From Mycteria americana (lineage: Eukaryota; Chordata; Aves; Ciconiiformes; Ciconiidae): a stretch of DNA of 64,000 nt. Under the pieces are notes generated by a model that saw nothing but the letters and a program-made list of their open reading frames with translations, was not told where the DNA came from and did no database searches. How positions within the stretch are numbered: the stretch's first letter is position 1; each line of letters starts with the position of its first letter. Both the position numbers and the translations under genes were made by a program. Positions 36,264-49,430 of this stretch are shown piece after piece. The stretch is taken from assembly GCF_035582795.1 (NCBI RefSeq), contig NC_134365.1, positions 36,188,135 through 36,252,134 of the forward strand, read 5' to 3'.

Positions 36264-36349
36264 CTTAAGAAAAAATCAACCTGGACAAGCTGGAGAAGTA
36301 CTTGGACTTAAGAAAAAATCAACCGGGACAAGCTGGAGGAGTGGGCCTG
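36264..36349 (+). repeat. 43-bp tandem duplication at the CR1 5' junction
   Basis: The block beginning cttaagaaaaaatcaacc occurs at 36264 and again at 36307. Each copy joins about 17-18 bp of non-CR1 sequence to the CR1 start 'gacaagctggag'. The copies are nearly identical for about 33 bp and then diverge, the second continuing into CR1. Confidence 0.9.
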
Positions 36350-37093
36350 TGTGAACCTCATGAGGTTCAACAAGGCCAAGTGCAGGGTCCTATGGCTGGG
36401 TCGGGGAAATCCTCGGTTTCAATACAGGCTGGGGGATGATGTGATCAAGAGCAGTCCTGCGGAGAAGGACTTGGGGATGCTGGTGGATGAAAAGCTGAAC
36501 ATGAACCGGCAATGTGTGCAGCCCAGACGGCCAACTGTATCCTGGGCTGCATCAAAAGAAGCGTGGCCAGCAGGTCGAGGCAGGTGATTCTGCCCCTCTA
36601 CTCCGCTCTGGTGAGACCCCACCTGGAGTACTGCATCCAGCTCTGGAGCCTTCAGCACAGGAAAGACATGGACCTGTTGGAGCGGGTCCAGAGGAGGGCC
36701 ACAGAAATGATCTGAGGGCTGGAACACCTCTCCTACAAGGACAGGCTAAGAGAGTTGGGGTTGTTCGGCCTGGAGAAGAGAAGGCTGTGGGAAGACCTTA
36801 TAGCAGCCTTCCTGTACTTAAAGGGGGCCTATAGGAAAGACGGGGACAGACTTTTTAGCAGGGCCTGTTGTGACAGGACAAGAAGCAATGGTTTTAAACT
36901 AAGGGAGGGCAGATTTAGACTGGATTTAAGAAAGAAATATTTTACAATGAGGGTGGTGAGGCACTGGAAGAGGTTGCCCAGGGAGGTGGTAGATGCCCCA
37001 TCCCTGGAAACATTCAAGGTCAGGTTGGATGGGGCTCTGAGCAACCTGATCTCGTTAAAGATGTCCCTGCTCTTGCAGGGGAGGTTCGACTAG
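36325..37093 (+). pseudogene. CR1 ORF2 C-terminal remnant
   Basis: The C-terminal region after the reverse-transcriptase active site is present, with the family landmarks MRFNKAKC (about 36360), [10 protein letters not shown] (about 36459), [14 protein letters not shown] (about 36596), LERVQRRAT (about 36680) and LRELGLFGLEKRRL (about 36747). A small deletion near 36515 shifts the frame, and an in-frame TGA at 36713-36715 stands where related copies have Arg (a probable CpG change). The endonuclease and catalytic motifs are missing, so it has no activity. Confidence 0.92.
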
Positions 37094-37151
37094 ATGACCT
37101 GTAAAGGTCCCTTCCAATCCAAACCATTCTATGATTCTATGATTCTATGAT
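36325..37151 (+). mobile_element. 5'-truncated CR1 LINE
   Basis: The copy begins inside the CR1 reverse transcriptase C-terminal part and runs through the end of ORF2 to a perfect CR1 tail of ATTCTATG units (about 37126-37151). It differs from the copy at 17.5 kb in tail unit (ATTCTATG versus ATTCTGTG) and in protein, so it is a different CR1 subfamily. No target-site duplication is apparent apart from the unusual 43-bp duplication at its 5' junction. Confidence 0.95.
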
Positions 37152-37421
37152 AATTTCTTAAATTTAGTTTTACCACTTAAACAGTAGTCTAAAGTTTATC
37201 AATAGAAAGTTGTTCGAAAAGTTCTGAAGTTGAGCAATAAATAATTTAATTTATCACTCTTATTTAGCAACTTTTCCTCACTAAGATATTTAGGCTCCAA
37301 ATTTAGTTAAAAATTCATACATTAAAAACAAAAATACAGCAATTCAGATTCTAGGATGATAATGCAATGAATATGTATTTTAAACAAGTGAATCTTGCTA
37401 ACTCAGAAAAAACTCTTAATT

Positions 37422-37440
37422 TTATTATTATTATTATTAT
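37422..37440 (+). repeat. (TTA)n microsatellite
   Basis: About six uninterrupted TTA units. Confidence 0.95.
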
Positions 37441-39193
37441 CAGATTTTGCCAGAAGTGCAGTTATTATATAGCTTGCTATTGCTTAGAATATATATTTTT
37501 TTATTCTGAGAAGTCTTTGAGCATTGATCAAATGAGTAAAAATGTAGAATTTATGTGACCAGATTGTAATGAATTAATCTGTTAGTTGGACAGAGGATAT
37601 ACAGGTGTGCTAGGACTCCTTTGAGATGTTTTATATAAAAGAGAATTTATGTGCCAGGCTGAGTTTTCAGAAGTTTGGATTAATGTATCGCTGCTTGCAG
37701 CACCTTTTGGCACCTTCCTTTGAATGTGAAAAAACTTGCACCATATGGTGGGACTACTGAAGAATGCCTAAAGGAACTATCTCTGCTGCTGAGATTGATC
37801 CTGTTATAACTGACATCATCCATTGCCCACTCAGAGGTAACAAGGGAGAGAGGAAAAAGCCTGTGGAGGAGACATTCTCTTTCTGTCCACAAGTATATTT
37901 GCCTCCTAACCAAGATTTTGAATAAAAATGAAATGTAAAGCAACATTTGGTAAATAAATGCACAGAAGAGTAACTTTTTTCCTCTGCTTTCTCTCTACCT
38001 CTTTTAATGACTCTGTCGTCACTATTACTCTGCTTAACACTTTGCCATTCTGCAGATCCCCCCTAAATAAGAAATTAGAAGATTTTAGAAGCCTGTTCCT
38101 GGATTCAACCATTTCCTGCTTCATCTGCTTACTCATCCTCTTTCACTGTAAATTATCTCCCTACATACACAAACATGCTCACTACCCCCTGCCTAAGCTC
38201 GATAATGTTATCATTAGCAGGGAGGGGAACAAGATGGGGAAAACTGAGTAATTACCATCCTTTATTAAATTATGCAGCATTAATTAGTTGACTGGGTAGC
38301 TCAGGGACTGCGTCTGCTCATATCGGAACGGTGATTTTCAGTTCAGAACGGCATCTGTTTCACAGCTTTAGAGCAACAACAACAAAAATTAATAATGTAT
38401 GGATTATGTCACAAAAAGAGAGGTGCTGCATTCATCTGCCTCCCTGCCACTTGCACGTCAGAAATAAAGAGCAGACATCACTGTGCCACAAGCTCTGCAG
38501 GACCACAGAGCCTGAAATAAATTTTGTAATTTAGTTTGATAGCAAATGTGATATTTCTGATACATTTTAAGGGCAAGGGAGATTAATTTGCTTCCTAAAG
38601 ACTGGTATTTTGTGATGGAGTTTTTTCACTTCTTGTGATGTTCAAGTTTATTTTGCTTGCTGTAAGAGGGAAAAAGATGGCTTTGACTGATCCTAGCATC
38701 AATTTGCAGTCAATCAAAACACATACCACTTTTATTTCTGCTGGACAGAAATTGTAGTATACAGCTTCTTGTCCTAAGAAGCACTGAATTCTCATGTATG
38801 AAAAATACCACCATGAGTTTCCTTTTGGTCTTGTAGTTTATAGGCCTGGATCTACAATTAGTGCTTATTGGTTCAAATGTGGCAAAGAACCTGGAAGTGA
38901 ATCCTTTTGCTTTGGTTTCACGATGTCAATAATTACATGATGCAACACTAGGCATTTGCAGCAGCTGAAAAAGTAAGCTGCTGCAGCATCAAAAAACAGC
39001 TGGATTTTTTTCCTTCTAAAATACCAGCATGGGAAAATGTCTAGATGTCCCAAGGGGATTCTTAAGATCAGATTTTATTAAAATAAAAATATAAAAGGAA
39101 AATGTAAGTACTTTCAGCAATATTGTAATGCTTTTTCAGGTAAAGAAACACAATCTCATCAACTGTTATTACGTGATTTGCTGTTCATAAAAG

Positions 39194-39304
39194 CTATAAT
39201 ATATACTGTATATCTATACATATGTATACTTATACCTACACAAATATATATATACCTATACAACATATGCATATACAGGTAGAACATACAACTATATGTA
39301 TATT
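39194..39304. repeat. TA/CA-rich low-complexity tract
   Basis: About 110 bp of alternating purine-pyrimidine steps (tatatac, catatg, tatgtata). The sequence can take unusual DNA forms and is probably length-variable. Confidence 0.8.
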
Positions 39305-41415
39305 GCAGCATACTGTAGTGGCAATGAATAAGGATGGAGCTGAGTAACCAGAAACAGAATGTACATCTTCCCCACTGTTGACAGAGCAGAACATAGTACC
39401 TCCCTGTCAGTCACCAGCCTTTCCAGGAATGGCTCCTGCCCTCCAGACCCCAGAGCTGCCAAGACTATCCAGTTACCTAATGAAAACACATGTAAGTTTT
39501 CCGTATTTATTTTGGCTCCTTTAAAAAGATAGCTTGTGAGTTTGCAGCTGCCAGAAATCAGTTTCCAGAAAGATCTTATTAAAAAAATGCAAGTGACTTT
39601 CACTTCACTTTCACTTCAGAATTCGGTTTTCTAATGTCAGCAGTAAGATGCACAGTGGATAAAATATTGAATACAGTTTCCCCTCAAAACAGCTGGGTGG
39701 GGAAATGGCTCTAGCAACTGAGAAAGTAAAACATGTTTTGCTTTGCTTTGGAAGGTTTGTTCTTGTAGACAATTTAAAATTATCCCACAACTTCCTTTCT
39801 TTCTATAAATTTTGAACGTGTTAGATTAACAAGCTGCTTTGATGCTTTCTCACCCTCCTCCCTGCCTGTCCCCTGCCTCTGGAGACAAATTTTAAATAAA
39901 GAATACAGCTTATAAGTAGGGTTAGTCCAGCTTGAGCTTGTTTCTTTCACACAGTTTCTTTCACAGAACCAAAACCTTTAAGGGAACCCACAGGCACTGT
40001 AACTTCAAGGCACACACAAGTCCTCGTTATTGTCAGAGGCCCCATTGCCCCTCATACAACCCCTATTAAGGAATCTGAATGCTGCCTCTGGCTCTTCCTT
40101 TTACATGCTAGTCAGCTTTCTGTTTAGCCAGGAAAAATAAAAGGAGTGAGAAATATGCAGAAATTCTGTAAGTTGTTTGCATTCCCCTGAAATATTTCTT
40201 TAGCTGAAGGGGATCAAATCAATGAAATATAATGAAACCATATGCTCATTATTTCAAAATAGAGCAGCTGCTTCAGGGAGTATTGAGAAGATTTATTAAT
40301 TCTACCAGCACTGCTCATTAAATCTAGGTATCTCCATACCTGTCTTCCTCAACAAAAGCTCCTTGATAGCAAAATCACCCCTGTGGAGTTCAAACTGATG
40401 TTCATCTTGGCATTCTTCCCTGTATTCTTCCAGGGCAGAGAAGACAATATGCTGAGCTGATGCTGCTGGAGAAGTGGAAAAAATCATCTATGTGGAAAAA
40501 GCTATCTAGCGTGGGTACAGTTTGGAAGTGCCGTAAGAGGGATGTGTGTTGGCAAAGACTGATTCTGCCTGCTATGGACCATATGTGCATTTAATTGAGT
40601 TTGCAAGTTTCCAGGCAGAATGCCAAATGGACAGCCTACCATCTGATAAGAGTGATGAAGTTTTCCCCTCTTGTTCTCTCATAAGCTTTAGGTTCATAAA
40701 GATTCTGAGAAGTCAAAAAAATCTGTCCTTCTCCAGGACTGATACTGGGATGTGTAAGCAAGCAAGCAGATTTATTAGAGAAGACCAAAATATCAGATTT
40801 ACTTAGAGGCTATGACTTCAACTGTAATACTGAATCTTGAGTAAAAAATATAAATGAATACTTATGCCACTCCAGCAGTATTATCTGAGTCACGATTACC
40901 TCCATGGTTTCGTCTTTGTTCTAAGGAGCAGGAGATAAATGAAGCGACTTACTTAAGCGAAGTTATAAAGTACAGGAGCTGGAACAGGCTCAGGGAAAGA
41001 ATTAAGTGAGAGATTTTGCAAAACCAAAGCAGGGTGAGGGGCTGCGTTTGAACAGATGCTGCCAGCTCATTTCCAAATCTTAATATGGCCTGGGAACACC
41101 TTGTTCCAGGCATGATTGTATGTCTGCACTGATGAACAAGAGGTCAGGAGCCAGCTAAAGAGCTAGATGCCTGGTTACCTCTGTCGCCCAGCTATTAGCT
41201 TGCTTCTTGGCTCTGTTTTGGTGGGGTTCCACCTTCCTCCTGGGACTGGCTCTCCCTAAGCCTTATCTGCCACAGGGCAGACAGGGGACAAGCTGTGTGC
41301 AGTGCGGTCATGAGCGCTTCTCAGTGTGAATTATCCTTGTGGCATTTCCCCTTCTGGTCAGTACAGGCCTGCTGAACCTCATGGCAAGACCTGGAGGAAA
41401 CATACTAATCATCCC

Positions 41416-41442
41416 CATGAAGACTGCTCAGCAGTCTTCATG
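41416..41442. repeat. 27-bp near-perfect palindrome
   Basis: The 13-bp arms (catgaagactgct and its exact complement) surround a single C. It could form a cruciform or be a dimer protein-binding site. Confidence 0.9.
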
Positions 41443-41867
41443 ACTAAAGGAATAAAATCCCCATAAATGGTGATTTTCATCCGTTTAATGTCTTGCTACA
41501 GTGTCTTCCATGAGAGAAAACCACACAGTCCTGCATCAAACTTGACTCATGAGAGTTTTTATTAGTGAAAATAAAGGGAATATAAAGACTGATGTTCTTT
41601 GTGCAGTGATGGTCAATTCTCAATGTTCAGCTGCTGGTTTAAAGAGCATTCCCAGAAGGTCCTTGGAGCAGGGTACATCAAACCCAGAGAATTCTCAAAT
41701 GAAGTGGGAGGTGGTCACCACAGTAGGCATCTTCAGTGGTACATTCAAGTCTTCAGGGAGAGCTCCCTTTTATTCATAAGGTGTAAATTTGGCTATTTGG
41801 ATGGCTGTACAGGAGCTGAAGTCTGCTGAATAACTCTCTCTTGTTGACAGATTGAATTTCAACCATA

Positions 41868-42015
41868 ATCAAAATTTGCTGACAATACTAAAAATGAAAC
41901 AGTAGTAAGGGAATCTAGACCCAGACTATAAAGTAGTCTGGAGAAACTAGAGAAGGGCAACCTGTGAACAACCACCAAAGCTTAGATTTTACAAAATACA
42001 TAAAATCTCACATCT
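41868..42015 (+). repeat. Decayed CR1 fragment (RT motif C region)
   Basis: Translation from about 41869 reads KFADNTKNE, followed near 41935 by SSLEKLEKGNL. This matches the CR1 sequence KFADDTKL ... DLDKLEEWA, with the second catalytic Asp changed to Asn and stops interspersed. It is a short, old, sense-oriented fragment with approximate ends. Confidence 0.55.
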
Positions 42016-45000
42016 CAGGAGAGGGAGAAAATAAACAGCAGATGCACAAAACTAAAGGTCAAAGATAACTACAAAGCTGCACCTATTTAACTACCCTGAG
42101 TTTAGAGTTTATTTAAGTTGTGTCTCCTTGCAAGCTTCTACTAATATTCTAGTTTGATGTTGTCACCCAGTGTAAGTACAAGAGAACTGTGAAGCTGAGA
42201 AGGGAAGTTGCTCCTTGGCTGCTTTCACACCTTACACAGTGGTATGTGATTCAAAAGTATTGTAAAGCAATGGCTCAAAGCATCCTTGGTGTCTCTGTTA
42301 TTCAGAGACATAGTTAATGCAGTAAAGTCCCTTGCTACTTACAGCTACATTTATGCTTTCAGAAGCAGAAAAAATCTGAAATAAACTAAAATTTTTAACC
42401 CTCTTGGCTTCAGGTATTTTTTTCTAGAGCACAAGAGAGCCATAACATAAAAACAGGAACAGAACTCTGTTTGCAGTGAACAGGAGTAAAATGAACATGG
42501 GTATAAAATGAAAAATGCAATGCATCCCTGAGAAGAAATAGTAGTGTGGGTACTTTTCACTATGCTCTTCTCACTGGGCATTTATTAGCCTGTGGCAGCT
42601 ATATGGGGGGGCACAAATACAGTCATGCCTTCTTGCTTCTTAACTCTGTCCAAATAAGAGGAGTATACTCACAAAAAATCACGATTTTTTTCACAGATGT
42701 TTCCACTAGGCTTGGTTTCTATAGCACTGTCTGGGATTGCAGCAAAGCTCATGAACCTCTATACACCCATGGTCAAATGTCATTTTCTCTGTAAGTCATG
42801 TTCAAATAGATTTCTGCTTTTTAAGAAGAAAAATGTACCTTGTTCTCTTATAATTGTTATGACTGAAATATACTGCAGTCCAATTTTGACTGAGGTCAGT
42901 CTTTGACATAGACTTGTAAGAGTTTTTCCTATTAATTGGCACAGTAACTGAGAAACTGTAATGACTACCCCAACAGGTAACTAAGGAAGACCAAAGGAAA
43001 AGAAAAGCCCAGCAAACCACAGTTTTGTATCATCTGCTCCACAAAATAAGACAGAAAATGGGTTGCTTAATTATCTGGTCTGAGTCAAGTTACTTACCAT
43101 TTCAACAGAATACAGAAAAATAGTGCCTTCTGCTACAAAAAGAGGGCACAAAGTGTTTCATGTGGCTGGGTTACTTACAGATGAGACCAATAGCTTAGTC
43201 TGGCATGAACTCTCTTAAGAATAGCCATTAGGAAAGAGACAGCAAAAAAGCAAAAGGAGTTTAAAGTTCATCTTTGTTATTTTGCTTGTGGACTACATTT
43301 GGTGTATTTCTCTGAGATCTTTGATTGACGGTAATAGCAATGGTCAGCCAGCAGCTATGTATGAAGGATAAGGGGTTTGAGAATACAGCAGGAGATTTCA
43401 AGAATCTCAGCTATATTTCATACTGATTATTCAACACAGTGGATATTTAGGTGATTTTTGGTGATCATGGATACATATCTGAAATGCCTTCAATGAAGGT
43501 AAAATGTGCATTATTCAGTGGAATTGAACAAATTTTATCCTGTTAAGTTCAGAAGTGTAAAGTTAATGGGATATCACATTGCGATAAAAAATATATTGGA
43601 TTTCATTTTAGCTGTGCTTATGTTTAAGGAAATCATTGGTCATGTTGTCATTCCTTAGTTAATTTCAAACACATGCTGTGAATATAAAAATATCAAGAGT
43701 TTCTAATGAATTTATCTGAGTAATAATTCTTTATTTATTGGAGAGAGTTCATTGCTAGTAGGCTTTTTTTTCTTGCTTGACCTTTTATTTCTATACACCA
43801 CCTTTCCTGTGTTTTGAAGAAAAATACAAGTTTGAATCCCTACAAGCCTTATTCCTAAAAATTACTTAGCCACTGAAAATATTAAAAACTAACAGAGGAT
43901 TACGGATTGTAGCTTAAAAAAAAATTCCTGCTGATAAAAATCTAATATCAAAATTTTGTGCTAACAGTCATAAATTAGGGGTCTATTAAAAACACATTAA
44001 CTTTGAATATAAATGTTTAGAAACACCTCTGAAACCTAAGATTACTGAGAAAGAGCAGGATACAGACAAGCACAGTAAGCCTGACATTTGTACATTGTTG
44101 AAAAGAAGGTATTCTTATTTGTTCAAAATGCTTCCTTTTTCCCCTCTACTTTATCTCAACACTCCTCTCTGAGATCATTCAATGTGAAAGTTAGTTTGCT
44201 GTCATTTATCTTGTTGGAAGTATTGAAGCTCAAGGTGCTACTGAACATGTTTAGAAAATTTCTAAGGTTGTAGAGGGCCTTTCCCACATTCTTTTCCCCC
44301 AAAGGGTATCTTCTCAATTTCTCATAATTATCCTAAAACAAAAACAGTTTTAAAATTATATTATAATAGATTTATGGAAAATATTCCCTCCCACTAGATC
44401 GCTACAAAATATTTATATTTATTTGATTTTTTTTGGCCAAATCCTTGTTTGACTCAATTTTCTTTACTCTGGAGGACTAGAGATTGAGAAATTGAAAGTT
44501 TCTAATGTACATCTAGTGCTAGATCATTCTGTTTTAACTCATTTCCCCTTTCTAAGTGATGAATGACACAGGTGACCTGGATCTGGGTAATGTACAAAAG
44601 AGCAGCACACAGTTTTCTATCCTGATGTTTTTCATGATATTTGATTTTCTGTAGGTGTAAAGAAGAGTTTGGTCTGACTTCAGGGCTGTCGTTTGGATTT
44701 CCACCATCTTCCCAATTCTTCTGGAAAAAAAAGTCACTTTTTCAATATAGAATTTTCAATATACAATATTCTTGTATTAAATGAAATTTGCTGTTTCATT
44801 ATGGTTAGACTTAAAACATTTTTAAGTAAAAGAAAATATCAAGTTTAAAGTTTTTGAGCTTCCTGATTTATTGTATGTGTTTAGAATGGCAGGAGGAAGT
44901 GATCTAAGAGCAAATTGAAATTCTAAAACTAATTTTTTTTGCATTATGACAAAAAGTGAAATTTGGAATATAACTGTATTCTTTTTCTTTCACACAGTGC

Positions 45001-48000
45001 AGATGTACATGCTTTCAATTCTGAAGCATGCACCCTTGCAGTGACAGCCTAACAACTTATTACAGAGGGAATAACCCACATCTAGGCACAAGCTGTCTCT
45101 AGAACAGTAAGAAGTAACAACTGCTTATGGTATCCTCTTATTTCCCTCTCCTAGGTACTGTGCCTAGCACAAGCTGTAAAAGACTGATTATGGTGGTGTT
45201 GCATCTCATTCCCAGCAATTTTCAGAGACTTGTAAGTCCTCTCTTGTTTGTACTGTATGGTACTACAGTGTACAGTACTGCACACTGACGGCAGTAAACT
45301 AAAGAGGCTAGTGGAGAAGGTTTCTGCAGGATGCTGAGGATTTGTCCAGAACACAGTGGATCGAGCATAACCATACAGATCTGTGGTTTCAAGACCTTTT
45401 CCCAGTGGTACCCTGTCATATGCTTCTCGGGCTTATTGGATCATCTCATAATCCTGAATCTTCATGTAACTCTGGCTGTATCATCAATACCTTTGTCATT
45501 TCCCTTACTGCTGGATCACTTAGGCTGCATAATTGGACGCATTTCAAATCACTTTAGAATTTGAAAGCAAAAAATTTGAGAAAGCAAACCAAAGAATTTG
45601 CTTCCTTGCTGAAGCAAAGGAAGAAGAGAGAGATTTAAAATTATTTTAAAGAAAACATTAAGGTGGAAACATGTAAAATCTTATTTTATTTTCCATAACA
45701 TGTCAACAACATTGAGTTAACATTTCCTCTATTGAGCCTCTATTCTTCATTTTTGAGATTTTAAACTCAGAACTGCTACAGAGGTAAAATTACTCATGCT
45801 TGTTATTGTATTATTTCCTTTTGAATCAGTTACGTACAAAGAAGTTTTATGACTGTTGAATTCCTGCCACTGGCTCTGTCTTCGTCTCAACCTGCCCACC
45901 TACTGAGAACTCTTTGAGCACTTTGCTCAAAGAATTTGCACAGATTGTGTATACAGGCAGATTTCAGATTGCCATCTCCAGATAGGCAGTTCTGACTTTG
46001 CACACCATGATAGCACATCCCTGATAGCATCAGATTCTCTGAAGTAGACTTATAACTGTGTTCTTGATTGCACAGACAAAAATGAACATATTTCTTGAGT
46101 GTATTTCACTTCTGCATTGTAAGAGTCACTCCTCTGGTCATCTAGCTCTTGGTAGGCGATCATCTTCAGGCTGCAGGAGATGTTAGTATTGTTTTAACAC
46201 GTTAGAGCAAGCCGCTTTGAAAATAAAGACAAAGTGTCAAACAGTTTCTAGGAAAGAGGGAGATGGGAATATTTTGGTAGGGTAAAAAATAGAACAGAAG
46301 TGTGGAGAATTGGCAGAAGGGCAGTGAACAACTCTACATTCAAGCCCAGCTGCTTACGACAAAACCACTCCTACAAGAGAGTTTGACTAGAGACATGCAT
46401 GCATCTCCTAGGTGAGGTGTGCATATACTGTAAGGAGAGTTAGGGGAATATGGGCACACATGTGCTGCAGAGTAGCCAGTGTAGATGAATCCTGTCCCCC
46501 CTACCATGGTTCCTGCACGTTGCTGCAAGTCTCTTCCTATTGCTGCTTTTCTTTCCACAACGTGATGCTGGAGTGCAGAATTGGAGGTTAAAAGGACAAC
46601 CTCATGGCTGTAGTGATGCAATCTGGTAAAAGAGTCTCTGCTGCTGAAGAAAGGTTTTGCATTTCTTCTCTAAGAATTTAGAGTGATTTTATACTATCCA
46701 TGTCTTATTCTTAGGTCTTCTGATTTGATTTGAAGTAAGCCATGAGATTTTTTCATTTTTATTTTATTTTTGGTGTATATATTTTACTTAGCAAACAAGA
46801 AGCAATTATGTCATCAACCTTCCCCACAGACCATAATTTTCTTTAGCATCTGGCTGCATCTAGAACAACAATAACGAAAGAAACCAAGGAAAAAAAAATA
46901 GAATGTCTAGATAATGAACAAAAACTCTAAGGCTTAGGTGAGGTCATTTCTAACTGAGGTATGGTTGAACACTTGTTTTAGTAGTACTATATCTGTGATT
47001 TTTAACTTAATATGAAAGCTCTTACCATCAGCATAGGTCAATTGTACATGTTTTTTTGAGAAAAAATATATAGAAAATAAATGGAATCTCTGGAGAAAAC
47101 AGATTATGTAAGCCAGAATGTGTCCTGAACAAACTCTTTGGTGATATATACAAAAAACCACATTATCTTTAATAGCTCTAAGTGATTTGGACATTGGATT
47201 TATGAAATACTCATGTCAACAGCATAGAACATAGTGCCAGGTAATGGATCAATACAAAAGCAGAATAAGAAATCTTGAATCATTATCAAACTTCTTACTG
47301 CTTTTAGATCTTATTTGCTGATTCCCTTTGAAGCCTTGATTGAGTTTGATGCTGTTTAATTTATGAATTATGATATAATCATAGTTCATAATGTTGTAAA
47401 AATTGGGAAAATAAGTGGTGCATAAGTGAAGGAAAATAAGTTTCTTTTCTTCTTTCTTCCCTTCTGCTATTTCACTGTGGTTTGTCTATTGCAATGAAAA
47501 TATTAGGCAGTTTAAAAAAAAAGTTTCAATGTTTTTATGGACTATTCATAGCATAGCAACAACATTTGTTTAGGAGTCTAAAAATATTTTTAAAATGCAT
47601 ACTTTGAATTTTGTACTAAAAGTTGAAGAGCAAGAGAACATATGGTCAGGCACTTTATGAGTCTTTAGGCTGCTAACTGCTAAAATTGCATACAGAATCA
47701 AATGTGCACAGATAAAATCTTACTAAACAGTTTAAAAATGCAAGCAATGAGTACTTGTAACAGCCCTTGATACACAACAGAATGGTAAAAGAGAAAACAT
47801 ACACCAGCCTTTTAATTATTTATAAATTTTTAGAGGCAGATTTATTTATAATCTTGATGTAAATGGAATTAAAAAATTATTTTATCTGCCCCTATTGTGA
47901 AAGAGGGCAAATCATCAGGAACTACCTTCTAGTTTTTCCACCACTACTGCATCAACTGGAGGATTATTTGGCAGTAGATTTTTTTGTTTCTTTTGTGCCT

Positions 48001-48054
48001 TGGGTATTCAAAGTGTCAGAGCAGGGGAAAAAGAAAGTTAAAAAAAAGTTAAGT
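42016..48054. other. Unique AT-rich noncoding DNA
   Basis: Six kilobases with no supported gene, RNA or transposon. All open frames are under 95 codons and have no recognisable motif. Confidence 0.5.
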
Positions 48055-48195
48055 ATTACAGCAGGACCCAAGAAGTCTGGATACTGCCACAGATTATCTG
48101 TGTGATCTTGAACAAATAATTTAAACTCCTTTCCCTCTGAAACAAGACAATAGTACTTTCTTACTGTAGAGTGATGTTATGAGCTGATTTGACTG
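48055..48195 (+). repeat. MIR-type SINE relic
   Basis: The run 'tactgccacagattatctgtgtgatcttgaac' (48080-48112) matches the MIR core 'tctgccacttactagctgtgtgaccttgggc', followed in the right order by 'tttaaactcctttcc', 'caatagtacttt' and 'gtgatgttatgagctgat'. It is an old sense-strand copy lacking its tail. Confidence 0.75.
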
Positions 48196-49404
48196 TGTGG
48201 TAATGAGGGATAACATTGATTTCTTTACAGGTGAAAAATGTTTTATTGGAGTATCATAATTCTGGAAGACACACATTTCTTCAAGTTCATAACCAGATAT
48301 TAAATATTTCAAGAGTGTTACTTTAAGTAGAAAATGAGCTTTAATCTATAGATTTTTTTTTCATACAGGCTGCATTTGCCACAATGTTATTGTTATTTTT
48401 ATTCTTATTATTAATCCGGTCAACTCAGTTTCTGCTATGAACAGCTGGCAATTTTAAGATAAAATTATCCAGCTGAATGAATGCAGAGATGGGACAATAT
48501 CACAATTCGGAATCAATACTTGTATTTAATCTAAGGGTTGGTCAGTGCTAAAAGGTGTTGTGATGTTTCATCTATCTGCAGTAGATGCATTGTTTGTTTA
48601 TGTGCTGTGATTTGTTGCTGGAGAAGAAGGCTGTTAATAGCAACCATCATTTAAACTGGTTAATTAAAAGATAACCAAATTAATTTTAATCCTAAAGGCT
48701 AAAGTGGTTATAGGCTTTGGTTTCCTTTTGAGGCTCTTTAGGGCAAGACGGGAAATGAAGAGGATTGGGTTTTGCTAATGAATATTCACACAGCTAGGAA
48801 GCTGGAAAATGGTCTGTATTGAAGGGAACCAGAAGCTATAAAGCAACTATAGCGTTGCTCTGTAGCAACAAATGCCACTGTGTTAGAACAGCTGCAGATA
48901 TTTTGAAACAGTAAAACTACCTATAAACTGGGCATTTTGGCCTTCAGTTCCACAATTCTTTTCAGCTCTTAGCATTTCTTCTTAGACCAATTATTTCCTT
49001 TTGTTAACCTCACATGAAGAAGCAAAGCCACACAAGCAGACACATTCAGTCCCATAATCTCATTCCTTTCCTTGATTCTTTTTCTTTTTTTCATGATCTG
49101 TTCTTCCTTCCAAGTCTTTGCATCATCACTCACATCAGCTAGCTGCTTCCTTGGCACAACCCCTGAAACACATACTTTGGATGTCAGCATTTCCCAGCAG
49201 CTTTATGACAAAATAAACTGGTTGGGGTTTTTTTTCCCCTTTTTATCTAATTCCACTATAATATGCAATAGAGCAGAAAGATAAAAAGCCACTTATATGC
49301 ACTCTTCAGATATGGCATTTTAATCACCTTCTGAGCATCAAGAACAATCTTATTAAGGCAAAAAAACAGGATGCACTTTATTAGGAAAATATTCCTAAAC
49401 CGGT

Positions 49405-49430
49405 GCTTTGCAAAGCAAGGGTTGCAACCC
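49405..49430. repeat. Two adjacent perfect 12-bp palindromes
   Basis: GCTTTGCAAAGC (49405-49416) and GGGTTGCAACCC (49419-49430) are two bases apart. The second resembles the GGGTCGCGACCC-type box near the ends of some hAT DNA transposons, so a hAT relic is possible. Confidence 0.6.

Larger units (their letters stand above)
37152..41867. other. Unique AT-rich noncoding DNA
   Basis: No gene is supported. Small features are (TTA)n at 37422-37440, an alternating AT/ATAC-rich tract at 39194-39304, and a near-perfect palindrome at 41416-41442 in a somewhat GC-richer stretch (41.0-41.4 kb). Confidence 0.5.

Noticed and set aside
43098..43132. Minus-strand micro-exon (ctctttttgtag acceptor, ATG|GTAAGTA donor)
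   Set aside because: Only 32-35 bp, and no neighbouring exon candidate on the minus strand.
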